A stretch of DNA of 64,000 nucleotides from WHSW01 sp963842795. GTDB lineage: Bacteria; Actinomycetota; Thermoleophilia; Solirubrobacterales; 70-9. How positions within the stretch are numbered: position 1 is the stretch's first letter; every line of letters starts with the position of its first letter. Of the stretch, positions 32,989-41,302 are shown piece after piece. The stretch lies in NCBI GenBank assembly GCA_963842795.1, contig CAWJHV010000025.1, forward strand, positions 62,001-126,000, in the 5' to 3' direction. The notes below the pieces were generated by a model. The model saw only the letters and a program-made list of their open reading frames with translations. It was not told the origin of the DNA and searched no databases. A program made the translations under genes and the position numbers.

Positions 32989-33725
32989 CAGCCCTCCTCG
33001 AGCACGCAGATCGTCGACCCGACGTGGTCGGCGGTGGGGGGGACCTCGATCCGCTCCCGGGCGACGAACCCGAGCGCTGCACCCTCGTGCTCGAAAGCCT
33101 CGGGCGTGAGCCGGTCGAGGTGGATCGAAGCGGTGCGCTCGCTGAGCTCACCGCCCGGGCTGACGACCTGGCGCAGCCTGCGGACCTCGATGCCATCGGC
33201 GTCGACCGAGACCGCGAGCGGGAGGCTGGAGAAGACCCACCGGTCGCGTTCGCGAACGTCCGGGAGCAGGCCCGCGTCCTCGCCGTCGATCACGGTCTCG
33301 TCGGCGAGCAGCGCCGCGGCCAGGATCCCGCCGTGGCGCAGATGCGCCCGCGCCGCAGCGAGGACGGCGCCGCGCCCGCGCGCCCCGCCGAGCAGGTGGA
33401 TGAACTGCATCGGGGCGATGATCGCGGCGAACTCGCGCCCGAGCTCGAGCTCGCGGGCGTCGGCGCAGACCGTCTCGATCTCGACCCCGGCGGCCGCCGC
33501 GCGCCTGGCGAGCTCGTCGACGAGCTCGGGCTCGCTGTCGAGGGCCACGACGTCGAACCCGCGCGAGGCGAGCCCGCGCGCCACCCGCCCCGTCCCGGCG
33601 CCGAGCTCGAGCAGCGGGCCGCCGGCCTCGGTCGCGAGCTCGAGCCAGGTCGGCAGGTCGGCGTCATACGCCCCGTTCTCGACGTCGTGCCAGATCACCT
33701 CCGAATCGAGCAGCGGCTCGCTCAT
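32988..33725 (-). CDS. SAM-dependent methyltransferase between murT and gatD
   Basis: Class I methyltransferase of 245 residues. Motif I is LLELGAGTGRVARGLA, the acidic residue for the ribose is in VVALDSEPE, and the post-I region includes VCADAREL and the hydrophobic IIAPMQFIHLL. The C-terminal half is beta-rich. ATGA overlaps join it to murT upstream and gatD downstream, so all three are made in step. The substrate is unknown; a muropeptide or lipid-linked intermediate is a context guess. Confidence 0.83.
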   Translation of the reverse strand: MSEPLLDSEVIWHDVENGAYDADLPTWLELATEAGGPLLELGAGTGRVARGLASRGFDVVALDSEPELVDELARRAAAAGVEIETVCADARELELGREFAAIIAPMQFIHLLGGARGRGAVLAAARAHLRHGGILAAALLADETVIDGEDAGLLPDVRERDRWVFSSLPLAVSVDADGIEVRRLRQVVSPGGELSERTASIHLDRLTPEAFEHEGAALGFVARERIEVPPTADHVGSTICVLEEG

Positions 33726-35113
33726 CGCCAGAACTCCCTCGCGAGCCCGCGCGCGGCCAGCAGCCGACGGAGCTCGATCAGCGCCGTATAGGTGGGGAGG
33801 GCGATCAGCCGCCCGTCGGCGGCGGCCACCGCGCGGTCGAGCGAGCGCTCGATCGAGGGCTCGACCGTGAGTGCCGCCGGGTCGAGGCCCGCGTACTTGA
33901 GCCGCAGCGCCATCTCCGGCGCCCGCGTGCCTGCGCAGACAACGCTTCGCGCCACCCCGGCGAGCAGCTCGAAGTCCGCGTCCCAGATCCAGGAGACGTC
34001 GCGCCCGTCGGCGATCCGGTCGTTGAGCGCGATCCAGAGGTCGAGGCGCCGAGGCTCGCCGTCGGCACCGGCCTCGAGCCGCAGGGTTCGCATGACCTCG
34101 TTCGCCCCGGCGGGGTTCTTGATCAGCAGGATCGAGACCGGGGTCCCGGCGACCTCGATCGTCTCCACCCGCCCGAAGGCGGCCTCGACCGAGGCAAGCG
34201 CATCGATCGCGTCGCCGAGGCGCACCCCGAGTCGCAGCGCGCCGCCGAGCGCGGCGAGCGCGTTGTAGACGTTGTAGAGGCCGGGGAGTGGGAGCTCGAG
34301 CTCGGCCTCGCCCTCGGGTGTCCGCAGGCGCGCGCGCGAGCCGCGCATCCCGTGGAGCTCGATCTCGGTCGCCGCCAGGTCGGGGGCCGGGCGGTCGGCG
34401 CCGCAGTTGGGGCAGCTGTAGTGGCCCAGATGGCCGACGAACGCGCGCGCGTAGGCGTACGGGTGGCCGCAGCGCCGGCAGTGCTTGGCATCGTGGGCGT
34501 GCTGGAGCTCGGGCAGCGCTTGCGCCGGGTCCTCGATCCCGAAGTAGGTGACCCCGGGCCGCCGGCGGAGCTCGCGGTCGCGCCCGAGATCGGCGATCAG
34601 CGGATCGTCGGCGTTGAGGACGAAGCCGGTGCGGCCCGCCCGCTCATCGACCATCGCCGCCCAGTCGTCGGCGAGCGACTCGAGCTCGCCGTAGCGGTCG
34701 AGCTGGTCGCGGAACAGGTTGCCCAGCACGATCAGCCCGGGGTCGAGCTCGGCGGCGATCCGGGGCAGCCACGCCTCGTCGACCTCGAACAGGCCCTCGC
34801 TCCCGCGCTGCTCGAGCAGGGCCGTGGCGACGCCCCAGCTCATGTTCGAGCCGGCGCGATTGTGGACCGGATCGCGACCCGCGGCCCGCAGCGCCGTGGC
34901 GAGCATCCCGGCGGTCGTCGTCTTGCCGTTGGTCGCGCTGATGACCGTCGACCCCCCCGAGAGCCCGGCGCCGAGCCGCGAGATCGCATCGGGCGCGATC
35001 CGCAGCAGCAGCCGCCCGGGAAGCGTGGTGCCGCCGCCCCGGCCGCTGCGGCGGCTGAGCGCCCCGGTGGCGCGCGCAAGCCCGACCTTGGCGCGGAAGG
35101 CCGCGGCCGCCAT
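33722..35113 (-). CDS. murT: Lipid II isoglutaminyl synthase, Mur ligase subunit MurT
   Basis: 463-residue Mur-ligase homologue that activates the D-Glu carboxyl of lipid II with ATP so GatD can amidate it. The P-loop is SATNGKTTTAGML, followed by NRAGSNMSWG and FEVDEAWLP. The MurT-specific zinc ribbon is present (Cys212, Cys215, Cys234, Cys237), and the C-terminal MurT domain (NPAGANEVMRTL, LNDRIADGRDVSWIWD) is typical. It overlaps the lipid kinase gene and the methyltransferase gene by ATGA. Confidence 0.95.
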   Translation of the reverse strand: MAAAAFRAKVGLARATGALSRRSGRGGGTTLPGRLLLRIAPDAISRLGAGLSGGSTVISATNGKTTTAGMLATALRAAGRDPVHNRAGSNMSWGVATALLEQRGSEGLFEVDEAWLPRIAAELDPGLIVLGNLFRDQLDRYGELESLADDWAAMVDERAGRTGFVLNADDPLIADLGRDRELRRRPGVTYFGIEDPAQALPELQHAHDAKHCRRCGHPYAYARAFVGHLGHYSCPNCGADRPAPDLAATEIELHGMRGSRARLRTPEGEAELELPLPGLYNVYNALAALGGALRLGVRLGDAIDALASVEAAFGRVETIEVAGTPVSILLIKNPAGANEVMRTLRLEAGADGEPRRLDLWIALNDRIADGRDVSWIWDADFELLAGVARSVVCAGTRAPEMALRLKYAGLDPAALTVEPSIERSLDRAVAAADGRLIALPTYTALIELRRLLAARGLAREFWR

Positions 35114-36009
35114 CAGGGCGATGCCGGGCCCGGGACGATCACGCGCAGGGCCCGCGGCAGCAGGGTGACCGTCGCCGGCAGGTCGGCGAGGTGGTCGCCG
35201 TCGGCGTAGACCGCGAACGGGCGGTCGGCCTCGATGCGGACCTCCGCCGCGCGGCGAACGCCGATCTCGGGCAGCTCGACGTGGCTGCCGTCGAAGACCT
35301 TCGGCAGCACCCCGGTGAGAAAGCGCCACTTGCTGGTCTCCTTGAGCGTGACCACGTCCAGCAGTCCGTCGTCGAGCTCGGCGTCCGGGGCGGCGTACAT
35401 GCCGCCGCCGTAGGCGCGGCTGTTGGCGACGGCGGCCCCGTAGCCGCGCAGCTCGATGCGCTCGCCGTCGAGCGTGAGCACGAAGGCGGCCTGCTTCCAC
35501 CCGACGAGCGCCCGCAGCGCCGCGTAGGCGTAGACGAGCCGCCCTCTGATGAACCGAGCCTCGTTGGCGATCCGGTTGGCGTCGGAGTCGAACCCGCAGC
35601 TCGCGATGCAGAGAAATCGCCGCCCGTTGACCTCGCCGACGTCGATATCCCGAGTGACGCCGCCGGCGAGCGCCGCCACGGCGCCGTCTACGTCGTCGGG
35701 GATCCCGATTACGCGCGCGAAGTCGTTGCCGCGACCGCCGCAGACCACGCCCATGGTCGCATCGGTGTCGGCGAGCGCGCCGCCGACCTGCCCGATCAGC
35801 CCGTCGCCGCTGATCACCACGATGGTCTCGCCGTTCGCGGCCGCCTCGCGGGCCTCGCGGCAGCCGTGCTCGAGGCCCTGGGTGAGCACGGACCGGTGCT
35901 CGAGCCCGGCGGCGGTCATCGCCGCCTCGATCCGCGGCAGCCGCTCGAGCGCCCGGCCTCCGCCGGCCGACGGGTTGAGCAGCAGCAGGAAGCGGCGTGC
36001 CTCGGACAT
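35113..36009 (-). CDS. DagK/YegS-type lipid kinase
   Basis: 298-residue diacylglycerol kinase-family protein, LLLLNPSAGGG at the start and a beta-rich C-terminal half. The nucleotide loop, normally GGDGT, reads ISGDGLIG here, and the GTGNDFAR motif reads GGRGNDFAR. The acidic metal-site cluster (PDAELDDGLLDVVTLK) is intact. It probably phosphorylates diacylglycerol or a related lipid to recycle it to phospholipid. The ATGA overlap with murT suggests a role in envelope precursor turnover. Confidence 0.9.
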   Translation of the reverse strand: MSEARRFLLLLNPSAGGGRALERLPRIEAAMTAAGLEHRSVLTQGLEHGCREAREAAANGETIVVISGDGLIGQVGGALADTDATMGVVCGGRGNDFARVIGIPDDVDGAVAALAGGVTRDIDVGEVNGRRFLCIASCGFDSDANRIANEARFIRGRLVYAYAALRALVGWKQAAFVLTLDGERIELRGYGAAVANSRAYGGGMYAAPDAELDDGLLDVVTLKETSKWRFLTGVLPKVFDGSHVELPEIGVRRAAEVRIEADRPFAVYADGDHLADLPATVTLLPRALRVIVPGPASP

Positions 36010-36015
36010 CGGCGG

Positions 36016-36666
36016 CTAGCGTGGCACGAGGCGACCGATGAAGAAGGTCCCGTCGCCCGCGGTGCCGCTCTCGAGCTGCTCGATCCCGTGCCGGCGAAAG
36101 CCCCTGGCGAGCACCGAAGTCGGGGTGAAGAAGGGTGTCGCCGAGCCGATGCTGGCAACGACGATCACGTGCCCGCCGGGCCGCAGGACGCGCCCGATCT
36201 CGGCGAAGAACGGCGGCAGGTTGACCTGGGTGACGAGATCGAAGGAGTCCTCGTCGTACGGAATGCGGGCGGCGTCCGCGACCCGGAAGGCGACCCTGCC
36301 GTCGGGATCGAGGCCGACCTTCCCCTTCGCTACGCGGATCATCTCCTCCGAGAGGTCGATCCCGCGGACGCTCGCGCGCGGGAACTCCCGGGCCAGGAAC
36401 AGCGCTCCCTCGCCGGTTCCGGTGCCGAGATCGAGGACCCGCTCGGGCGCCGGCGAGATCTTGGGGGTGGCGACGGCCAGCGCCTGGAGGTGATCGGGTG
36501 AGCCGGCGCCCGTGCGCGCGTCCCACCCGGCGGCGGCGCGGTCGAAGAAGCCCTGCATCGGCAGGCGGACGAGGGGCCAGAGCCAGGGCGCGTGGGCGAC
36601 GACCGCGTTCAGGGTCCTGCCGATCACTCGCACCCGCGTCGGGATCTGGTCCTGGCGCTCGGACAC
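36016..36666 (-). CDS. Class I SAM-dependent methyltransferase
   Basis: 216-residue methyltransferase with motif I VLDLGTGTGEGALFLA, acidic loop GIDLSEEM and motif II VADAARIPYDEDSFDLV; UbiE/CoQ5-like in feel. It starts with GTG (36666), ends six bases before the lipid kinase start, and is the first gene of the five-gene envelope operon. The helical N-terminus (LWPLVRLPMQGFFDRAA) may rest on the membrane. The substrate is unknown. Confidence 0.85.
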   Translation of the reverse strand: MSERQDQIPTRVRVIGRTLNAVVAHAPWLWPLVRLPMQGFFDRAAAGWDARTGAGSPDHLQALAVATPKISPAPERVLDLGTGTGEGALFLAREFPRASVRGIDLSEEMIRVAKGKVGLDPDGRVAFRVADAARIPYDEDSFDLVTQVNLPPFFAEIGRVLRPGGHVIVVASIGSATPFFTPTSVLARGFRRHGIEQLESGTAGDGTFFIGRLVPR

Positions 36667-36732
36667 GGCGCCATGATCGCAAGGGCGGTCGGGCCGCGCG
36701 GCCGCCATCGGGCTTGTACTAGCCTCAGCGCG

Positions 36733-37416
36733 ATGCGTAGCCCGGCCAGGACCCGCATCTTCTTCGTGGTCGCCATCCTGGTCGCCGCCGGCGTCGGGAT
36801 CTTCATCGCCACCAGCGGCGGCGGCGACGACGACGGCGACGACGCGAGCGGCACGGTGGCCGCGGGCGACTGCGCCCAGGTCGAGGCCCCGGCCGCGAAG
36901 GAGGACAAGTTCAAGAAGCCGGAGCAGGTGCTCGAGCGCGGGCAGCAGGCGACGGCGACGGTCGAGACGAGCTGCGGCAGCTTCGTCATCGACCTCGACA
37001 CCGCCGCCTCGCCGAAGACGGCGAACTCGTTCACGTTCCTCGCCGAGCAGGGCTTCTACGACGGCACGGTCTTCCATCGGATCGCGCCGGGCTTCGTGAT
37101 CCAGGGCGGCGACCCGACCGGGACCGGGTCCGGGGGCCCCGGGTACACGGTCACCGAGCCGCCGCCCGAGGACACCACCTACGAGACCGGGCTGGTGGCG
37201 ATGGCGAAGACCGCCGTCGAGCCTCCGGGCGCCTCGGGAAGCCAGTTCTTCGTCGTCACCGCGCCCGCGGACGCCGGCCTGCCGCCCGACTACGCGGTCC
37301 TCGGCAAGGTCAGCGAGGGGATGGACGTGGTCGACACGATCGGTGAGCTCGGCGATGCGCAGGAGAAGCCGACCCAGGTCGTGACGATCGACGGGGTCAC
37401 CGTCGATTCCGGCTGA
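36733..37416 (+). CDS. Membrane-anchored cyclophilin-type peptidyl-prolyl isomerase
   Basis: 227-residue exported foldase. A signal-anchor helix (FFVVAILVAAGVGIFIA, about 10-27) precedes an acidic linker and a cyclophilin domain (about 73-225): FHRIAPGFVIQGGDP, then GLVAMAKTAVEPPGASGSQFFV as the active-site groove. The TAGCCT box (36720-36725) ends seven bases before ATG 36733. It is divergent from the envelope operon with 66 bases between. Confidence 0.92.
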   Translation: MRSPARTRIFFVVAILVAAGVGIFIATSGGGDDDGDDASGTVAAGDCAQVEAPAAKEDKFKKPEQVLERGQQATATVETSCGSFVIDLDTAASPKTANSFTFLAEQGFYDGTVFHRIAPGFVIQGGDPTGTGSGGPGYTVTEPPPEDTTYETGLVAMAKTAVEPPGASGSQFFVVTAPADAGLPPDYAVLGKVSEGMDVVDTIGELGDAQEKPTQVVTIDGVTVDSG

Positions 37417-37444
37417 GCGGGCGCGGCCGCTACGCTCGCCGCGC

Positions 37445-37918
37445 ATGTCCAGGATCGAGATCGGCGATCGCGCGCCGGACTTCGAGCTGCACGGCACCGG
37501 AGGGCGGACCTACCGGCTCGAGGCCATGCGCGGCCACTGGGTGATCCTCGCCTTCTACCCGGGCGATTTCACCCCGGTGTGCACGCGCCAGTTCTGCTCC
37601 TATCGCGACGCCGCCGACCACCTCGACGATCTCGACGCGGACGTGCTCGGGATCTCGCCACAGTCGGTGAGCTCGCACGAGCGCTTCGTCACCGAGCACG
37701 GGCTCACGGTGCCGCTGCTCGCCGACCCCGACCACGCGACCGCGCGCGCCTACGGCGTCGTCGCCCCCGGGGGGCTCGTCCGGCGCTCGATCTTCATCGT
37801 CGATCCCGAGGGCACGGTGCGCTACCGCCACGTGGCCCTGCTCGGCCTGCGCTACAAGGACGTCGAGCACCTCGCCGCCGCCCTGGCGCTCGCCCGCGAC
37901 GCCGCCGAGGTCCGGTGA
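37445..37918 (+). CDS. Thiol peroxidase of the AhpC/TSA (BCP/PrxQ) family
   Basis: 157-residue peroxiredoxin that reduces hydroperoxides. The active site FTPVCTRQFC carries the peroxidatic Cys46 and, five residues on, Cys51 as probable resolving cysteine, the BCP/PrxQ two-Cys arrangement. GISPQSVSSHERF and RSIFIVDPEGTVRY are family segments. A TACGCT box (37431-37436) ends eight bases before the ATG. Its stop overlaps the next gene start (GTGA). Confidence 0.93.
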   Translation: MSRIEIGDRAPDFELHGTGGRTYRLEAMRGHWVILAFYPGDFTPVCTRQFCSYRDAADHLDDLDADVLGISPQSVSSHERFVTEHGLTVPLLADPDHATARAYGVVAPGGLVRRSIFIVDPEGTVRYRHVALLGLRYKDVEHLAAALALARDAAEVR

Positions 37919-38766
37919 GCGCCGAGGCGGCCCCGTTCTCGGTCGAACACGAGGGGGCCGAGCTCCGCGGCGAGGCGGCGGGGGACGGGCATCCGATCGC
38001 GCTCCTGCACGGGCTCACGGCGACGCGCCGCTACGTCGTCCATGGCTCGCGCGCGCTCGCCCGCTCGGGCTTTCGCACGCTGGCCTACGACGCCCGAGGC
38101 CACGGCGAGTCCGACCCGGCGCCGCACGGCTCGGGCTACGGGTTCGACGAGCTCGCCGCCGGCCTCGACGCGGTGCTGGCCGCCGAGGCCGGCTCGCGAC
38201 CCTACGTGCTCGCCGGGCACTCGATGGGGGCGCACACGATTGCGACCCACGCGCTCGCCAACCCGGGGCGCGCCGCGGCGATCGTCGTCATCGGTCCGGT
38301 CTACCTCGGCACGGAGGCGTCCGCCGAGTCGCTCGCCTACTGGGACGGGCTGGCCGACGGGCTCGAGCAGGGGGGCGTGGAGGGGTTTCTCGCCGCGTAT
38401 GACCGTGACCTCGACCTCGCCTGGCGGGAGACCGTGCTGCGCATCACCCGCGACCGCCTGCGCCTGCACCGCCACCCCGAGGCGGTCGCCGAGGCGCTGC
38501 GGGAGGTCCCGCGCTCGCGCCCGTTCGAGGACCTGAGCGAGCTCGAGTTCCTCGACGTCCCGGCGCTGGTGGTCGCGAGCCACGACGAAGCCGATCCGGG
38601 CCACCCCTACGCGGTGGCGGAGGAGTGGGCGGCGCGCCTGCCGTCGGCGACCCTGGTCAGCGAGGAGCCCGGCGCCTCGCCGCTCGCCTGGCAGGGCGGG
38701 CGGCTCTCGCGCGAGATCGCCGGGTTCTGCGAGCGCCCGGAGGTCGCCGAGCGCCTCGGGGCGTGA
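37915..38766 (+). CDS. Alpha/beta hydrolase, catalytic His not evident
   Basis: 283-residue alpha/beta hydrolase: LLHGLTATRRY (oxyanion), YDARGHGESD, nucleophile elbow AGHSMG (Ser103) and VVASHDEADPGHP as the acid region. The last strand, where the catalytic His normally sits, reads EEPGASPLAWQGG with no His. It either uses another His (for example in DPGHP) or is not a standard hydrolase. GTG 37915 overlaps the peroxiredoxin stop, so the two are coupled. Confidence 0.8.
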   Translation: MSAEAAPFSVEHEGAELRGEAAGDGHPIALLHGLTATRRYVVHGSRALARSGFRTLAYDARGHGESDPAPHGSGYGFDELAAGLDAVLAAEAGSRPYVLAGHSMGAHTIATHALANPGRAAAIVVIGPVYLGTEASAESLAYWDGLADGLEQGGVEGFLAAYDRDLDLAWRETVLRITRDRLRLHRHPEAVAEALREVPRSRPFEDLSELEFLDVPALVVASHDEADPGHPYAVAEEWAARLPSATLVSEEPGASPLAWQGGRLSREIAGFCERPEVAERLGA

Positions 38767-38771
38767 GGGCT

Positions 38772-39188
38772 TCAGCGCCCGGGGCGATCGCGGAGCCGGT
38801 GCACGAGACGCAGGCCGGACCAGGTCTCGTCGATCGCGCAGACCTTGTTGTCGACGAGGCCGATCGCGAGCCCGAGCTCGCGGACGACGTCCTCGGTGAT
38901 GTCGGTGTCGACGCCCGAGGCGCGCTTCGGCCAGGCGATCCAGAGTCCGCCGTCGGGGAACACGGCACGCGAGAGCGCCCTCAGCCCGCGCTCGAGCTCG
39001 GACCGGCGGTCAAAGAAGGCGACCAGCACGTCCAGCGGAGCGACGGCGCGGCGCTTGACCCGAACGGCCTCGGGAAGCTCGCCGAGCGCGGTCGCGAACT
39101 CCGGCGGCGCCGAGCGAAAGGCAACCGCGGCCCCGGGCTTGATCCCCAGCTTCGACGGCAGCGGGGTCGCGGAGTAGCCGGCGGCCAT
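38772..39188 (-). CDS. DUF3052 family protein
   Basis: 138 residues matching the actinobacterial DUF3052 pattern: GYSATPLPSKLGIKPG, a central LDVLVAFFDRRSELERGL, then GGLWIAWPKRASGVDTDIT and the C-terminal VCAIDETWSGLRLVHR. The fold resembles a small cofactor-free Rossmann-like domain. The function is unknown. A TAGATT box (minus strand, 39200-39195) ends six bases before the ATG. It is convergent with the hydrolase gene, five bases apart. Confidence 0.85.
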   Translation of the reverse strand: MAAGYSATPLPSKLGIKPGAAVAFRSAPPEFATALGELPEAVRVKRRAVAPLDVLVAFFDRRSELERGLRALSRAVFPDGGLWIAWPKRASGVDTDITEDVVRELGLAIGLVDNKVCAIDETWSGLRLVHRLRDRPGR

Positions 39189-39257
39189 GGGCGGAATCTA
39201 GCCGCGACGTCACCGGTGGTGGCGAGCCCGTCGTCGCGGGCGCCTATCCTTCCCGGG

Positions 39258-39596
39258 ATGATCGACGACGGTGCCGCAATCCACTACACGGCCGTCCCCA
39301 AGGGCGCGCCCGTCTATGCCTCCGACGGGACCGAGGTCGGGAAGGTCGAGCAGGTCGTCGACAACTATCGCGAGCACATCCTCGACGGGGTCGTGATCGA
39401 GACCACGTCGGGCGAGCTGCGCTTCGCCGACGCCCCCGAGGTCAGCCGCACGGCCGAGCGCGGCGTGACCCTGACGATTCCCGCCGACGACGTCGACTCG
39501 CTGCCGCCCCCCGAGAGCGGGGCCGGCACCTTCAGCGCCAACGTCCGCACCGGACGGCTGGGACGCCTCCTCGGGCGTGGCTGGAAGCGCGATTAG
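39258..39596 (+). CDS. PRC-barrel/DUF2171-like small protein
   Basis: 112 residues. Residues 12-75 form a beta-barrel-like pattern (GAPVYASDGTEVGKVEQVVD, then LDGVVIETTSGELRFADAPEV) typical of PRC-barrel or DUF2171 stress proteins; the tail is Gly/Arg-rich. No catalytic residues are visible. A TATCCT box (39245-39250) ends seven bases before the ATG. It lies directly upstream of the RsbW-like gene. Confidence 0.72.
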   Translation: MIDDGAAIHYTAVPKGAPVYASDGTEVGKVEQVVDNYREHILDGVVIETTSGELRFADAPEVSRTAERGVTLTIPADDVDSLPPPESGAGTFSANVRTGRLGRLLGRGWKRD

Positions 39597-39625
39597 TCGC
39601 TCTGGCTGGGGGGTACAAAACGCCC

Positions 39626-40432
39626 GTGCCAAATGAGTCGCGAGTTGAGTTCACGCTGCCGGCAGAGGCGACGAACGTCCCCCTGATCCGTCATGCCCTG
39701 GCCGGTCTCGCGGAGGCCCTGGAGATGGAGCCGACCGAGATCGCCGACCTGAAGACGGTGGTCACCGAGGCGTGCATGAACGTCGTGCTGCACGCCTACA
39801 CGAGCGACGAGACCGGCCCGCTCGAGGTCGACGCGTGGCCCGACGACGGCTGTCTGGTCATCGACGTGCGCGATTACGGGGCCGGCATCCGCCCGCTGGC
39901 CGACGTCGAGCGCACCAGCCTGCGGCTGGGGCTGCCTCTGATCGCCGCGCTCACGCGCAGCTTCGAGATCAGCGGCGCGCCCGGAGTGGGGACCACGGTG
40001 CGGATGAAGGTGCCGCTGGCGGCCAACGGCAAGGGACCGACACCGATCCCGGAGGTCGCCGACGAGACGCGGATCAACCTGCCGGCGGGCGAATTGCTGG
40101 CACCGATCCTCTCGCGGGTGATCTCGATGTTCGCCACCCGCGCCGATCTCTCCGTCGACGAGCTCTCCGACGCCGTCCTGCTCAGCGACGCGATCTCGGC
40201 CGGCGACCCCGACCGCTTTCCCGGCGGCACGGCCCGGATCGCCGTCTCCGAGGACACCGGCTCGTTCGTGGTCCGGGTGGGCCCGCTGGGCGAGGGCGGC
40301 GGCCAGCGGCTCCTGGAGGGGATGCGGATTCCGTCGCTCGGTGCGTCGCTCGAAACGCTGGCCGAGGAGGTCAGGGTCGAGCAGGCCGAGGGCGGCGAGG
40401 TGCTCGCGATCCGGGTGGGGCGCTCGGGCTAG
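39626..40432 (+). CDS. RsbW-like anti-sigma serine kinase with an extra C-terminal domain
   Basis: 268 residues. Residues 1-132 are an RsbW/SpoIIAB-type ATPase: ADLKTVVTEACMNVVLHAY (N box), VIDVRDYGAGIRP (G1) and GLPLIAALTRSFEIS. RsbW proteins are usually about 140-160 residues. Here residues 150-268 add a second segment with the same helix-strand rhythm (LSVDELSDAVLLSDAIS, SFVVRVGPLGEGGGQRLL) but no nucleotide motifs, perhaps a degenerate second copy. The TACAAA box (39614-39619) lies in GGGGTACAAA, six bases before GTG 39626. It shares a CTAG stop with the convergent sigma gene. Confidence 0.85.
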   Translation: MPNESRVEFTLPAEATNVPLIRHALAGLAEALEMEPTEIADLKTVVTEACMNVVLHAYTSDETGPLEVDAWPDDGCLVIDVRDYGAGIRPLADVERTSLRLGLPLIAALTRSFEISGAPGVGTTVRMKVPLAANGKGPTPIPEVADETRINLPAGELLAPILSRVISMFATRADLSVDELSDAVLLSDAISAGDPDRFPGGTARIAVSEDTGSFVVRVGPLGEGGGQRLLEGMRIPSLGASLETLAEEVRVEQAEGGEVLAIRVGRSG

Positions 40433-41259
40433 TCCTCGGGCAGGTCGCCGACTGCGGCCTCGCGAAGCTTGCCCAGGGCGCGCCGCAGGATGCGCGAGAC
40501 GTGCATCTGCGAGTAGCCGACCTGCTCGGCGATCTTCGATTGCGTCAGATCCTCGGCAAAGCGCAGCCGCAGGACCTCGCGCTCGGTCTCGTCGAGGACG
40601 TCGGTGCCGGCGTCGATCGCGGCCCGGTCCTCGACCAGCTCGTAGGCCGGGTCCTCGCTGCCGATGCGCTCGGCCATCGGCGCGTCGTCGCCCGGCTCGG
40701 AGCCGGGACCGGCGGTCGGGCGGTCGAGCGAGACCGTGCGCCGCGCGGCGCTGCCCTCGAACGCCTCGAGCACGTCCGCGTCGCTGATCTCGAGCAGGGC
40801 GGCGATCTCGGCGACCGTGGGCGAGCGCTCGAGCTCGTGGCTGAGCTTGGTGATCGCGCCCTCGACCGCGCGGATGCTCTCCTGTAGGCCGCGCGGAACG
40901 CGCAGGGTCCAGACCCGGTCACGGAAGTGGCGCCGAAGCTCGCCAAGGATCGTCGGCCCGGCGAAGGCCGCGAAGGGGACGCCGCGCTCGGGGTCGTAGC
41001 GCTCCAGGGCCGAGACGAGGCCGAGGCTGGCGACCTGGAACAGGTCCTCGCTCGGCTCGACCCCGCCGCTGTAGCGCATCGCAAGGCTGCGGGCGAAGGG
41101 AAGGAAGCGGCGGACGAGCTCCTCGCGCGCGTTCTCGTCCCGGGTGCGCGCGTAGTCGCGCAACAGCTGCTCCTCCGCCGCGAGGGCGTCGGTCGGGCCC
41201 CCCGGCGGTGGCAGGTCCCCCGGTCGTCGGCGCTGAGGTTTGTTGGCGCTCATCGGCAT
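40429..41259 (-). CDS. RNA polymerase sigma factor, SigB/SigF/SigG subfamily
   Basis: 276-residue alternative sigma factor. Region 2 (REELVRRFLPFARSLAMRYS, then DLFQVASLGLVSALERYDP and FAAFAGPTILGELRRHFRD), region 3 (VPRGLQESIRAVEGAI) and region 4 (LDETEREVLRLRFAEDLTQSK with MHVSRILRRAL) match stress/sporulation sigma factors held by RsbW. The RsbW-like gene lies tail to tail with it. ATG 41259 is taken as start; ATG 41253 and further upstream codons are possible. An 11-bp hairpin lies in its leader. Confidence 0.92.
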   Translation of the reverse strand: MPMSANKPQRRRPGDLPPPGGPTDALAAEEQLLRDYARTRDENAREELVRRFLPFARSLAMRYSGGVEPSEDLFQVASLGLVSALERYDPERGVPFAAFAGPTILGELRRHFRDRVWTLRVPRGLQESIRAVEGAITKLSHELERSPTVAEIAALLEISDADVLEAFEGSAARRTVSLDRPTAGPGSEPGDDAPMAERIGSEDPAYELVEDRAAIDAGTDVLDETEREVLRLRFAEDLTQSKIAEQVGYSQMHVSRILRRALGKLREAAVGDLPED

Positions 41260-41302
41260 GCGGCGCAAGGTCCTTCGGAGCGCCCCGGGCTCTCGACGCC
41301 TC

